This document shows positions 1-12,386 of a stretch of DNA of 64,000 nt, one piece after another. The notes beneath the pieces were generated by a model that was given only the letters and a program-made list of their open reading frames with translations, was not told the DNA's origin and ran no database searches. Origin of the DNA: Xylaria sp. FL1777. Taxonomy: Eukaryota > Ascomycota > Sordariomycetes > Xylariales > Xylariaceae. The position numbers and the translations under genes are program-made. Position 1 is the first letter of the stretch; each line of letters opens with the position of its first letter. The DNA is taken from contig MU400516.1 in the NCBI GenBank assembly GCA_022578965.1, forward strand, positions 62,001 to 126,000. Direction: 5' to 3'.

Positions 1-1301
1 CAATCTTTACAATATCTGGAGGATGAGGGACCCCAAGATCGGCATGGGCGATTTTGAAACGTTTTTCCAGCAGAAATGGCGCGCCAAGGGAATGCTGCGG
101 ACCTACCACGGCGAACATATCGTCGAGCGAAAGTGGGAGCGCATGTTCAGCAGGCGGCTCTTGAGTGTCGCCAACATGGACGCCAAGTATATGGCTCTGA
201 ACGACGGCTCCGAATTGGCGGCTGGACGAGGCTCCGGCGCAGATGAACCGCCCCGATGGGATCAGACACGGATAGCCCCGCCTGCCGGCACCCCCTACAT
301 GCAGATGACATTCGCTCCTATGGAGAGGAGGTTGGATATCGCCGTTTTCAGGGCTATGTTTGCCAGCAGTGCAAGACAGGCTAGGCAATTCTGCGTCCAC
401 GGCGCTGTCAAGGTTAATGGCAAAGTCGTAAGTGTTCTCCGAATATAGCATGCTTCACACACTGACCTGATACTTCCAACAGATGCCTTACCCAGCTTAT
501 CGTCTAAATCCTGGTGATATGTTCCAAGTCGACCCTGAGCGTGTCCTTTATGCTACTGGCCTGCCGAAGATACCCCCCAAAGACTCTAATAAACAACCCT
601 CTCTCTACAAAGAAAACGAAACAACTGAAGAAGCCCTCGAAGAGGAGGCTGAAGCTACCACCGAGGACGAATCGGAAGTCCATGCCGCCAAAGCAGAACA
701 GGATCCGGATACGACCGACGCACCCGAGGCCGCACCGGTCAATATGAAGCCAACGCGGAAGCAAATCCAAGACCTCACAGCACAAGCAAAGGCGGTTCTT
801 AAAGAAGAGCCGTTAAGCGTGGCGCAAAAGAAAGGCCTACGAAAATTCATCCAAAGCGTCAAACCCCTGCTCACGCGCGCCGGCCGACCCAACGCCTCGC
901 CCACAGAAATTGCTGACGAGCTATCTACGCTTGTGACCGAGCTAGACCTTGGGGTTGGTCAGGATGACAAGACGGCCGCTAAAGAAGCCGCATCCTCAGA
1001 CCCAATTGATAGCCTAAGTGAAGCTGAACTGGCGAGGCTAGAGGAGCGTATGGAGGAGCACATACGTGAGGAAGAGGAGAACCCCTATGATCCTTCCAAA
1101 CCGTACGTGACCCCCTGGCGACCACGGAATTATATGGCTCCCTTCGCTTTCATCCCCCAGTACCTTGAGGTGAACCAAAATATTTGCTCTGCCGTTTATC
1201 TACGGCACCCTGTAGCACGGAGGGGTACCGCAGAAGTTCCTACGCCGTATCCTGTCGGAACCAGCCAGCTTGCTTTTAACTGGTATCTCAGGAGACGGTA
1301 G
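1..1301 (+). CDS. NAM9: Mitochondrial small-subunit ribosomal protein uS4m (NAM9), 5' end missing
   Basis: Component of the mitochondrial 37S ribosomal small subunit that binds 15S rRNA. The window opens inside exon 1: the frame is already open from base 2 and reads NLYNIWR, the family's usual N-terminal stretch, so the true start lies upstream and the ATG at 23 is internal. Exons are 2-427 and 483-1301, with a 55-nt intron (GTAAGT...CAG). Joining them in frame gives KVNGKV followed by [14 protein letters not shown], the S4 RNA-binding fold, roughly visible residues 105-165. A long acidic, low-complexity insert follows and then the conserved C-terminal block ([22 protein letters not shown]), typical of fungal NAM9 and absent from bacterial S4. 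About 414 residues are visible. The acidic insert is variable in this family. Identity is confident; only the beginning is missing. Confidence 0.93.
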
Positions 1302-3345
1302 ATAGCTTTTTTGCTAGCTATAATATCATATTTTGACGGCTACGAGTGGAAATGAATGAAGAAAAGCAACGAGTTGGGGCGACTGTGATGCGAAGCGCTC
1401 CCGTTTCTTCACTCTTACTACCCAGGTAGCTTGAACACTGCACCTCATCCTAATCCTCCGTAAACAACCTGATCGAATTAGGGACACACGAAAGAGAGAG
1501 GAAGAGGGAATACTTCTCTGTACACATTTATTTACAGACGATGTACTTATCAAGCTACAATCCTACTGCTGTAGAGAAAAGACATGTATAATATGTACCA
1601 ATTATCTACTGTAAAGGGACACCCCCAAAATGTGAATTGTACGAAGTGTCTATATTAAAGCCAACCACCTTCAGTAAGAAAGCAGGTTGATTCACATTGG
1701 ATTACATCCCCGTAATGTTTAACCATTCTATCCCCTCTTTGCCATCTCCATCTCTCCGGTCATGAAGACGTATCCTTGACTGTCTACTGTATCCTCAAAA
1801 CGGCAGTTAAACAGTTCTATAGAAACCCCTGTGTCGGGAAAGGAAGTACCTACAAGCCACAGAGACGAAGTCAATCTGTGGCGGTTCCTCCCAAACCTAG
1901 CTGTCAATCAATATGAAATAAAAACCCCCAAAAGAACGCATTGTTATCCCCTCGTCTCATATCTGCCCTAATACCTAGATACGCAATAGAGGCTTGTAGC
2001 TTCAGAAGCTTTCTACCTCCCACCTATTCATGAATAGCTATGAGATGAGCAAGGAGACCCTACATTTGTTTCACCTTACAATTACTCTTCATTTATATCT
2101 CCAGCACATCTCTAAAGAATAAAACGTTCAGCTGACTAATCACGATCTAAAAGGAGCTTTATATTTAGCTATCTATTTAACTTGACAATTGGGCATATTG
2201 TTCAGTACTATTAGCTAGGGATCAATTTTTAGAGCTTTTTCCTCTCTAATAAATTTTGTTATCTTTTTCAACTAGTCAAACCTTACTCTACACATACTAT
2301 TGAACCACTAAGAAAATCGGCCAAATACACACGATGACGAACATGCCGCTCGGGTTGCGCCTGGATGTGACCTAGGAGATTAAGGAGACTTAGTAGCAGC
2401 TCACAACATTTTCTGTGGTATTAGTCTTTAACGGTAAACAATTTTAGATATAGGCAGCATCTGTTAGGAAACCATTAGAATTGCACAAGAAACAAGGAAA
2501 AAACACAGTTGATTGCGACTAAGGAAACTAGAGGCGTGACCATATGGACGGCCAGTACGTGTCGAACACTAAGGACAATCCCCCCCTTCAAATGGAACAA
2601 GCCGGCGAGACTTGCAAAGCAACCCATCTGATGAATGGGAAATAGTTCCTCCTAAAATACAGTCATCTAGCTGCGTGAAAAATTTTGCTGCTAGACATTA
2701 TCATTTTAATTTCCCACTGCCGGCTCGCCTGTTTCCTCCGCCCCGGGTATACTATCATGGACCTGATGAACAAACAAGCCGGGTGACCTCACAGAGGATC
2801 GGCTTCACACACACAAGGAGAGCAGGGAGACCCGTCAGATGTAGAGAAATCTTTGAGAAACATGTTTTGTTCAGTCAAAAGGGATTTCTGGTAGATGCTG
2901 CGGCTTGGTGCATATTCGCCCTATGCCATACCCGTCTTCTCCTCCAGTCTGAATGGTATTTAGATGGTCATGTAAGGGAATGAAAGATTGGCCGCGCGAT
3001 TATCAGATGCTCGAAAAGGGTTTATTAACCTAATGGAACACCTGACTAGCCCATGTCTATTCATTGCTGCAGGTCCCAGACGATTTCAATTCAGCACAAG
3101 TTTTACTTCTTGAAGCCAACTTGAAGCGTGTGAATACCACCATCCTTGGGCACAAGGACGGTCATTCTTTCGTGACTAGGCTGCCCCGAGACAAGCTTGT
3201 TTTCGTGAGGTTTATTAAGTGAGAATTAAAAGCGAAGATAAATAGACAGAGAGAAGTAGAAAAGAAATACGGCAGACTGGTATAGAACAGGCATCATGAA
3301 GGCTCGGGCGTGGCACGTAGACTGAAAACAGATGTCGGGAGGAGC
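1302..3345. other. Spacer between convergent NAM9 and septin genes
   Basis: About 2 kb with no supported gene. It holds the 3' untranslated regions of two convergent genes. The part from about 2020 to 2330 is AT-richer than the rest and could be an old decayed repeat, but no LTR, terminal repeat or recognisable coding relic is visible. A 123-codon open frame at 2612-2983 has no family resemblance and no splice partners, so I do not call it. Confidence 0.6.
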
Positions 3346-5160
3346 CTAGCGTAGCGAGAATCCTTTGCGCTTGCCTTCCTTCTCTATTGGCTTGCCGCTC
3401 TCGACTCTGGCCTTCTTGTCTTCGAGTTCTAACCGTTGTCGCTCCAGTTGTTCTTTCATCTCGCGATGGCGCGCGTACAACTCTTCTTCGCTCTGTTTCA
3501 GCTTGCTCTCTTTCTCGGAAACCTTTTGTTGGAAGACCATCTTCATCTCGGCCTCCATCTTTGCGAGCTTTTGTTCGTGTAGAGCACGCTCTTCTTCCTG
3601 CTTGACAGCGGGGTTGACCTCCTTGAAAACACTGGGGTCCTGGGCAACACCCATAGCAGTGAGCTTGTCTGTTCTGTAGTTCTCGTACAGGTTGTTGTTG
3701 GTATGTTCCTTGAGTTCCTCCATGTGTGTTCGAATGAGCATTTGACGGAGCTTAACAAAATCACAATGTTCCTCATTGTCTACCTCGATGATACCCCAAG
3801 GGTAGCGTCGGCCGCGGACTTGACGCCCATCAGCATTAGTAACCTCGTCGTTGCTACCGACGACAGCAAAGGGGACCTTAGACATGATTTCATTGTTCTC
3901 AGCAATGGTCTCTTCGTCATCTAATTCATAGCGAGGACCTTCAAAGATCTGGATGCCGTGGTGTTTGATGTCGGAAAGGATCTGAAATCACGGTTAGCCT
4001 CAATGTATGTGCGGACGACCCTGTCAACTTACCCTAGCCTTGAAGCTAGTGATCTCTTCATCGGTAAGAGTATCCGACTTGGCAATGACGGGAATCAAGT
4101 TGACCTTGGTATGCAGACGACGCATGACTTCAATATCCAAAGGCTTCAACGAATGGCCGGTAGGTTGAATAAAAAACACACAGGCGTGGATACGGTTATC
4201 CACAATGTTCATGCGGTTTACCTTGTTCTCGGCATCCAAATAAGCATCGTAACGCTGCTCGATGTTGTCGACAATAGGCCTCCAAGACTCATCGTTGTTG
4301 ACAAAGTCACCAAATCCAGGGGTATCAACAACAGTCAAGCGCAGGCGGACACCAGCTTCCTCAATGTCGGCGCTGATCGATTGAATAGAGACGGTCTTGG
4401 GTATTATGTCAAGGCTAGGTCCCTTTCGGTCCTTGGGAGGGTACAGGGAAGTGTTGAAAAGAGTGTTAACCAGGGTAGATTTACCCAGGCCCGATTCACC
4501 TAATAATAGGTTAAGAGTTTAGCCTCAAAAATGTAGCTAGAAATTCTACGTACCAACGACCATGACATTGAAGTTGAATCCTTTTCGAACGCTCTTGCGG
4601 TGCCATTGGTTAGGAAGATTGGCAAACCCGACGTAGCCTGTCAGCTTTCTCCGGACAATATTCTTGTTGTCATTGACAATTGGACCTGAAGAAGTGGCTG
4701 TCGCTTTCATGTCAGAGACATCGATCGTTGGAGATGGAACTGAGGACGCAAGCTGGACTTCTGCTGGTGCAGGCGATCCACTCGTACCGTTTGCAGCTAC
4801 AAAGTTAAGTTAGCCAATAGCCGAAGACCAATGCAATTGAAGATTGATTAAGTCTGCCAGGTTTGTGCTGCGATGATAGGTCCACAGGTAAATACCAGGC
4901 AACGCGTCAACGTAAAACTCATCGTAAGACATAGGTTTGTGGGGCCCTAGCCAAGGAGCATCGACAACCAGCATGCTTTTATAGTGACGCATCGATGGAA
5001 CCTGATTCTCCTGATCTGCCATACTGTTTGTCATCGCAGATAACGGCGGAGTGTGGACGGGGTCTCGATGTTTGGAAGAGGCCTGGGTCAAGATAAAGTT
5101 GTGGTCCAGTTGAATACTACCATTTCGTGCCTTGCTGTGATTGTTGAGGAAAGGTGGCAT
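3346..5160 (-). CDS. Septin, Cdc3/AspB type
   Basis: GTP-binding cytoskeletal protein that assembles with other septins into filaments and rings at septa, hyphal tips and branch sites. Confident exons, in transcript order, are 4796-4554, 4499-4033 and 3981-3346, with introns of 54 and 51 nt. The G1 P-loop GESGLGKST is split by an intron after its first G. G3 is DTPGFGD and G4 is AKSD. The septin-specific block [19 protein letters not shown] follows, and the protein ends in a long charged coiled coil finishing KGFSLR. The polybasic region [20 protein letters not shown] precedes the G domain. The first exon is uncertain. An exon 5160-4896 (donor GTATTT, 99-nt intron) gives 536 residues. A tiny exon 5034-5025 (MTN, donor GTATGG) gives about 451, closer to the family's usual size of about 460. 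An ATG at 5022 is a third option. Core identity is very secure. Confidence 0.92.
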
Positions 5161-5819
5161 TGTATGTAGTACAGGTAACTTTTGAGGAGTGCTTTTTTTT
5201 TCCTTGGCCGTGAGGGAAAGTTTGCTTCTAACAATGGTTGACTATTCCAAAGAACCAAAAAGGGGGACCGAAGAAGTAATAGATCAGCCAAAAAAACAGG
5301 AGGTGAGGTCCAGTAACGAGCGCGTTGGTGATGTTTGGTCCAAAAAGAGAGACTGGCGGAGCTGGTCGATCGAGAGGAACGTTGTCCGAGTAAGTAAACC
5401 GGGCATCTCAGATTGGTCCGGTCGCAGGCTCAATGGAAGCGACGATGTACGGGTCTGGCGTGTCGATGACCATTCGGGCGACAGCGATGACTGCGTAGAA
5501 GAACGTATATGCTTACCCATTATGAATGTTTCAAGTAATGTCGAGATCTAAAAAATATCGCTAAGGAGGCAGTCGCGACGAATTCTGATTGTGCGGAGAA
5601 GGTCAGTTCTGATTCTATTCGTGCAACTCTGCAGGTAGAAAAGGGAAAAGAGCTGTCTGTCGTGGAATGATAGATGGTAGAAGCTGTCGGCGAGGTAGGA
5701 TAGGTAAGAGGTTATCACAAGCAACGATGCTCTCCGCACAGAAGCGCGTAAGGACGTCGGCAGGCAAGGACGGGGCCCAGGAAGGTGATAGAATGCCGAG
5801 TGCTTGACGGACAGATCAA

Positions 5820-5859
5820 AGGTGTGGTGATGGTGGTGGTGGCAGCAGCAGTAGCAGCC
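5820..5859. repeat. Trinucleotide-rich low-complexity tract
   Basis: Imperfect GGT repeats run into GCA/GCAGTA repeats in the septin upstream region. Simple-sequence DNA with no coding role visible. Confidence 0.6.
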
Positions 5860-6350
5860 AGATGCGTAGACCGGAAATGTTGGTTGTAGCTCACGTACCG
5901 AAAGATGATGCTATTGCTTCAGACTCGCGTGTCGAGTCGTGTCAATGGCGTGGCAGGTCACAGACACGAGAAAAGAGAACGTGCGATCTGGTGCCGGAAG
6001 GGCAAGAAGACAGGTAGTCGCGTATGACGATGGTATTATGTTGCCAGTAGACGTAGTCAATGTCGAAGCTACGGTCAGTTCACGCGGAAGGGAAAAAGAA
6101 GGAGTCGACAAAATTAGGCCTGGACGGGATTGTGGATAAAGGAGATGGTTTGGCTTTGGTGGAAAAGGGACGTGACAGGGTGTTGTGAGCGACCTATCCT
6201 ATTAGCTCCAACGTACTAAAATTATTAGTTAAGGGAGCTTTTGGAGGTGATGGAGCACTGCAGCAGAATATTTTCCAGGACGTGGTTGTGGCCCAGATCC
6301 ATCCACGATTCCACCTAAGCTTCTCCAGTCGACATGCAGTGGCTTGAGCC

Positions 6351-6378
6351 TAGTAGGTACTGTACCTACCTCACCTAC
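6351..6378. promoter_or_regulatory. Cluster of TAGGTAC/GTACCTA motifs
   Basis: TAGGTAC, then GTACCTACC, then ACCTAC within 28 bases, one of several such clusters in the window (others near 18640, 19101, 27418, 35758 and 61011). The palindromic character is seen directly; a regulatory role is inferred only from repeated occurrence in gene upstream regions. Confidence 0.3.
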
Positions 6379-9273
6379 GGGGCACGGTACTTGTACTCAT
6401 AAGCTAGTGTGATGGTACCTGGTCAAAAGGGGCTGGTGTTGTTACCCACCTCGTTTTCTGGGTACCTGGGTAGGGAGGTACTTTGAGGTTTCCCGTGTTC
6501 CATTGGCAAAGATAAGCGTACGCTACGCATAGGTACGGAGTACAATTGTACAAAATCCGGTGGGAGATTGACAGGCGTAACAGTCTGGTCTTGTCGCAGG
6601 GCTTGGGTTCACCCAATGGTGCCAATCTGTGGCTGGTATCTACTCTATGTAGGTAGTACCTATTAGCAGCTCAAAAGTAGAGGACCTGCTGCCTACATAT
6701 GTACCTCTGCTTTGGTACGTGGATGGTCCGTGCTCTCAGGAGATGCGACCCGTGAAATCAAGCTCCCGATTGGGCGATCACTATCGACAACTCACACTGG
6801 AAGGAAGTGCAGATCACATCACCACATTCTTAAGCCAGACAAGAAGAAACTATTATTTCACAGTAGGCATGTAAGCCACGATGTGTTTTTTTACGCTATT
6901 CTAAATGGCGTATAGAAGCTTCAGTCCTTTTACCGTCCTAAATACCACCTGGGTGTTAAATGTTATCAAGGCTCTCACTGTATTCAGATTTAATCTACAG
7001 CGGTTCATGCATAGCTTACGTACCTGTTATATCCAGCCTGGTAAATAACAATCTTTACGAATACAAGTGTGAGCAGATGCTTTTTTTAATCCAACACAAG
7101 TGACAATCAATACGCCTATTATACCTAGTGCTACATATGTAGCCATGAACTCGGAGTTCCAGGGCTTTCTTTCCTAGGCGTTTATAATTAAAACATTGTA
7201 CCTCTACTCATAAGGTTCAAATGCATTTTACCGATGAAACGCGGGAAAAGACATATCTTGTTTCAACAGCAACTCAACGAAGGGCCAAGGCAAGTGCAAA
7301 CAAAACCATGCTACAGCATACATATACTACTTACTACCTGTGGTCTTGAGCAAGATGTTATCAATACCTCCTGCCGTCATGATGCAGCCGGCACATACAC
7401 TGCTGAATCAAGGAAGAAGCCGACATGCGGATGTGCTCGTGTTCAGGACACAGAAAACACAGGCTGATGGAGAGTGCCAACAATCCTCGTATACCAGCAG
7501 GGGACCCCTGACCAAAAGCAGCTACCCTGTGGCGTAAACTGTACCGTGTACTCTGCGTCCACCAGATACTGTACTTACAAGTGCACACTACGGTACTAGT
7601 GTAGTACAGTTGTGACACCTATCTGAACACTACATATGTATGACACGTGACACTCGTCTTTTTTTACTATGTACCTAAGTAGGCACATGTACACTACATG
7701 AATTGTATTAAGGTTCACGTATACAGGACGGGATGCGGCAGTATCCAGATAACCTACCTAGGTATTGTAGATGGATCTCTCTAACTGGGCTCCAATAGGT
7801 CAACTTAGCTTCAAGCCTACATGTAGGCAACAATATGCTCTCATCAGCATGTTAGCGGTATACAACAGCCGACCGTCACGCCATTGATAAACAGCCAGCC
7901 GATTTCTGCTATACATGTAAGTTAGCAGAAGAAGCGTTGTCTTTTATGTCCTTTAACCAAGGCTCCATCCGTCGTTGAACAGTCACAGCGCGCATACGCA
8001 GTATGTCTTAAATGCCTTCGATGCGCAGGGACGAGCTGCTATACGCCAACGGACAGCTTCGACGTCATCTCCGCCCATCGGCCGTTGCAGCGTCAAGATA
8101 GAGATAGACGACGTGATATGATAGTACCGCTACCGCTACATCATCAAGCAGGGAAGAAGAAAAACCGACAGTCACTCCATATAAGTTGCTCCTAGAGCCT
8201 CAAAAAGTTTAATGACACTTCTATGTTGTTATTGACTAAGCGAAGCGAATATCAATTCCAGCTCCTCCGTCCAGGAACTAACTTGGAACCAGGTTCGACA
8301 GTCCTCGGCCCGTCAAGACACTCAGTAACGTGATGGAATAACTGGCGCATTGCATACACAGTTCACGCTTGGTAGGTAAAGAACAACAAGCAGTTTGTTG
8401 AGAAACGCCCATCTACTAGTGCGGCGAGCCTGAGTGCCGTGTTGTCCGACGTCAAGTTACCGGCACCGGCACCGGCACCATCATACATAGTATGCCAATA
8501 ACGCCATGCATATCGTATCTTGTTGGTTAGGGGGCTATCTGCAGCCACAAAACCGTAAATATGCAGCCAATCCCCTAAGGCGTCCGAGTTGTGTCGCGCC
8601 ACTAAGAATCACCGCCGTTCGGTCGCCTCACTATTCCTATCTAGGTCTACTGTTCGGATCAAGCAACATATGCGTACGGTAGTAGTAACGGCAATCTCTC
8701 TTCCGCAAAGCATTGCGTATCCCCCGCTCACCGCTGTGGTGTTGTACTTTGTTGTGTAAGTCGCGGGCTTCTGACTCCTCCATGTTCCAGGCGAAGGGTG
8801 TAGAGAAGCTCAAGTGATGGACACGCATTTTGATGGTTTTACATGTACTGGCCCTGTGAGAGAGCATTCGAGATTTATTGATTCTCTTTTAGGTGATACA
8901 GGGTAATACCTAGCGAATTTATGTCTTGGTAAACTACAACAAACAGTACCTGCACCTACATATCGGTAGTACATATGCGGTGACCCTTGACCTACAATGC
9001 AATAGAGACACAGAGGTATATCAATTAGTGTCGGATCATAATATCATTATAGTATTAGAGTAAGTATCATAAATAAGAAAACCAAATCCGAATCTAGGTA
9101 GGTAATCGCATCTAAACCTTTTGCCCTGCTCTTAAACGCCGCCCAATGACAAAAACCAGTTCTAACCCGTGTCTGCACCCCTTTTAAATGAAGCGAACTC
9201 ATCAACGCCATAACTCTCGTTCAAACCACAGTTTAACTTGCATTACTTGTACTTCAGTGAAGTATTCGTTTCC

Positions 9274-11061
9274 CTACTCTTCCGAAATCGCAAACTTACT
9301 CATACTCCTGAGTCTGGCACCAAAGAGATACAACGTCCAAATACCGATGATGCCAACGACACTCAAGCCGCCCAACAAGCTATTGCCCCTCGCCACGCCC
9401 AAGTCCTCGAACAGGGGCGGGGCGAATAGCACGGCGGCGAACGCGAGCGCAGAGCGGAAGAAGTCGTTGCCGGCGAACAGACTCGCCGCGTACTTAGGGT
9501 AGCTCAGGGGCACGTAGACGAAGATACACTGGAAGACGACGAAGACGGTGGAACCGTAGAGCGTGATGCCGACCGTGGGCACGACCCAATGGATATCGGG
9601 GCGTGCGGTCCACGCGAAGATGAACAAGCCCGCAGTTGGGCCGACGGCGGCGACGAGCGCGGGGACTAACCGCGTCTCCGGCGCGGGAGCCCCGAAGGCA
9701 CGGATCCGCGGGTTCATGTAGAAGTGGATGTAGGAGGCGTAGACGACGGCACCGAGGAGACACGCGATTAGGATGGCGAGGAAGACGAGCCCGATCTGCC
9801 CTGCCGTCAGCCCGTAGTACACCGGGTACACGAGCGGGAAGCTCTCGAAGAAGGAGTAGTACGTCGCGTAGACGACGGCCGTGTACAGCTGCACGAACAG
9901 GATGGCCGGGTCCTTGATGGTAATCTCAAGCGGCTTGATCAGTGCGTCGACGAAGATGTCGCGGCTCGACATGCCCTGCTGGTCGATCTCGGACTGCGAC
10001 TTGAAGGCCGGGTTGCCCGTGAGCCGACGCAGGCGCCGAGCACGCTGCAGGAGGAGCGTGGCTGCGGATGTCTCTGGCAAGAAGGCGAACATGACCGGGA
10101 ATATGGCGGATCCGGCGAAGAGGATCTCCAGGAGCGACCACCGCCAACCCAGGACGGGCACTGAGAAGCCCGACAGAAGAGGGCCGAGGGCAGGGCCGCA
10201 GTACCCTGCGCTCACCCACGCGATGAGTGCGTATGGTATATGCATGTCGTTGTACAGATCGCCGAGGGAGGCGCCGCCGTTCGCGAGACAGGGGGAGCCG
10301 AAGAAGCCCTGCAGGAAGCGCAGGACCATGAGGCCCGGGTAGTTTGAGACGAGAGCCGTCGGAATCGACAGGATGACGAAAACCAGCATGGTCCAGAAGT
10401 AGACGGGATTCCGTCCGACGCTGGGGAGCTCGCTGAGGGGTGACCAGAGCAAGGGGCCGACGCCGTAGCCCAATACGAAGAGAGCAAGTCCCAGAGACGC
10501 TTCGGTGGCATTGACGCCGAACTCCTTTGCGACACCGGGCTCCGAGTTAATATAGATTGCACTCGACGTATATACGACAAAGGTGTAAACGCATAGGACG
10601 AGAGTGACGAGGAACCGGCGCAGTTTCGACCAGTTCTGTGGATTTTCTGGGTCGTCTGTCGAATACCAGTCCACGAGGATGGTGCCGTCTGCGGTCCGTC
10701 GAGGCACGATGGGCATCGACTTCACCTTCTCAATCGCCTGCTCGATGTCATCCTCAGCACTTTGTTTGCCATCTGAGGGTATCTCGACCGGGGTCTTAGT
10801 CCCAGTTGAACCGACGTCCTCAGATGAGGATATCTCGTCTACGTTTTCGGCTTGGACCTTCTCCTCGTCGGTGCCTAGCGTAGATGCGTCAGAGGAAGGG
10901 GTGTAAGAGGGCGAGTGTTTATTTTTATTGGAGTTGACGACATCGAGCCACTCGTCTGGAAGCCGGAAATCGGTTTTCTCCTCCGGATACTGAAGAACAC
11001 GGTTACGTGTGACGAAGCGGACGAACTGCCCCAGTGGTGTGTCGCGTATTACAGACGACAT
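9274..11061 (-). CDS. MFS multidrug-type transporter, DHA1 (FLR1/CAF5-like) family
   Basis: Predicted plasma-membrane drug:H+ antiporter of the major facilitator superfamily; substrate unknown. It is a single 595-residue exon with no intron. The cytosolic N-terminal tail of about 150 residues is rich in Ser, Glu and Asp. The family's conserved approach to TM1 follows (WYSTDDPENPQNWSKLRR). About 12 hydrophobic segments come next, with LWSPLSELPSVGRNPVY matching the DHA1 motif A region and the GPALGPLLSGF block in TM5 matching the antiporter motif C region. The N-terminal Ser-rich tail and the central loop near residues 330-370 are typical of fungal DHA1 exporters. GC content is higher than the surrounding spacer. 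There are no co-oriented partner genes nearby, so context does not narrow the substrate. A start at 11061 is supported by family length. Confidence 0.9.
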   Translation of the reverse strand: MSSVIRDTPLGQFVRFVTRNRVLQYPEEKTDFRLPDEWLDVVNSNKNKHSPSYTPSSDASTLGTDEEKVQAENVDEISSSEDVGSTGTKTPVEIPSDGKQSAEDDIEQAIEKVKSMPIVPRRTADGTILVDWYSTDDPENPQNWSKLRRFLVTLVLCVYTFVVYTSSAIYINSEPGVAKEFGVNATEASLGLALFVLGYGVGPLLWSPLSELPSVGRNPVYFWTMLVFVILSIPTALVSNYPGLMVLRFLQGFFGSPCLANGGASLGDLYNDMHIPYALIAWVSAGYCGPALGPLLSGFSVPVLGWRWSLLEILFAGSAIFPVMFAFLPETSAATLLLQRARRLRRLTGNPAFKSQSEIDQQGMSSRDIFVDALIKPLEITIKDPAILFVQLYTAVVYATYYSFFESFPLVYPVYYGLTAGQIGLVFLAILIACLLGAVVYASYIHFYMNPRIRAFGAPAPETRLVPALVAAVGPTAGLFIFAWTARPDIHWVVPTVGITLYGSTVFVVFQCIFVYVPLSYPKYAASLFAGNDFFRSALAFAAVLFAPPLFEDLGVARGNSLLGGLSVVGIIGIWTLYLFGARLRSMSKFAISEE

Positions 11062-12386
11062 GGTGCACCTCGTGATATTCTAAGCGCTGGGTTGAGACTT
11101 TAAGTGGCTCGAGATGTTATGCAGTATATCTAAGATGTCGTATGAGTTGAAGATATCGTTTTGAACTGAAAAGAGCCGCAGATGGGTCGAATTAAAAGTC
11201 AATTTAATATCACGATGTTTATTTAGATTACTGATCACTTCCAATATCGACTCCGTTGTAGGCATCAGACAAATTTAAATACACTCGATTGATGGTATCT
11301 GACATGACTCAAATCAAGAGAGAAGCATCTCGTCTTCAAGATCACTAATGCTATTTTGCTCTAGACTTGTTGTGTCAACGAATCATGAGGAAAGATACGG
11401 ATGAGAAATGCTCGAAGTTGGTTTCAAAGCCAAACTAGGTGGTGCAACATTGCATGGGATTACCAATCCAGCCTTGTTAGCTGTAGAATCTTTGCGCAAT
11501 CCTAGAGTATTTACAGTTAGTGTAATATCTAGACTAGATGGCGTTGCCAAGATCATAGATTGTAGAGCTGAATATAATATCTGCATACGTACGTAGTAGG
11601 TATTTATGGTATGTCAGCAAATAAACTGGACAAACCGCCAGCATACTTCACAAGATAACTGGCATATAGAGGTAGTTGAGTCTATCACTGTAAGGGCGAT
11701 GAATTTTTTTTTCTTTTCTTTTTTCCCCTTTTTTTCTTTTTCCTTTTATGTGTATAGGTAGTTATACCTTAGCAAGTAAGGTCGAAGCCTTCGCATGATG
11801 TCTTGATGAAAACGGAGATGGATTCATTCGTTGGTTCGGATGCTCAGTCAGTCATCGGATTTACATGTACGGCTTACCAAGCCAAAGATTAGGCAACATC
11901 TCTACACTATGCAAAGTCACGTGGCAGTTAGAGCACTTAAAACGCTACTAGACCAAATGTCATCTAGTATACACTACGGTACCGGTAGATGAAAGATGAT
12001 CTCACCTCATGCAAGGATCTAATCCATCCGGTATTAGTCATTATGTTCATCTTGACACGACCCCCATATAGCCTATAGTGTTTGATTTCCTCGAAAAAGG
12101 AGAAATCTATGAGAAGAATTTTGCCCTTGCATTTCTATCCGCATTGCTCGTAACACATTGACTAAGGTTGTAACTCATGAAGTAGGTAATGTACAAATTA
12201 TTTGGAAATAAAACCTTGTTGTCCTCCTTCTATGGACGTATCCAGACTCGCCCATAGCCATTATGGGATGACGAGATCCCACAGTATGTTTTTGTGACAC
12301 CGTATCTCATTAACTATCCGCATTGTAATGTCATCTTGTATGCCTGGTCGGTTCGTCGTGCCCAGTGAATGACTTGACCTCATGTC
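11062..12386. other. Spacer upstream of MFS exporter and downstream of HD-domain gene
   Basis: About 1.3 kb with no supported gene. It holds a T/C-rich run at about 11707-11750 (mainly T on the plus strand) and AT-rich sequence near the MFS start. Two overlapping small open frames at 11383-11596 on opposite strands look fortuitous. Confidence 0.55.

Larger units (their letters stand above)
5161..9273. other. Long spacer between septin and MFS exporter genes
   Basis: About 4.1 kb with no supported gene. The first kilobase is the septin upstream region and includes a GGT/GCA trinucleotide-rich stretch near 5820-5859. A cluster of TAGGTAC/GTACCTA motifs lies at 6351-6378, with more copies scattered to about 8960. 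A GGCACC hexamer is repeated three times at 8461-8479. Small open frames across the spacer (67-85 codons) look random. Confidence 0.6.

Noticed and set aside
2612..2983. 123-codon plus-strand open frame
   Set aside because: Low-complexity-free but random-looking peptide, no start context, no family features, and lies in the 3' spacer of two convergent genes.
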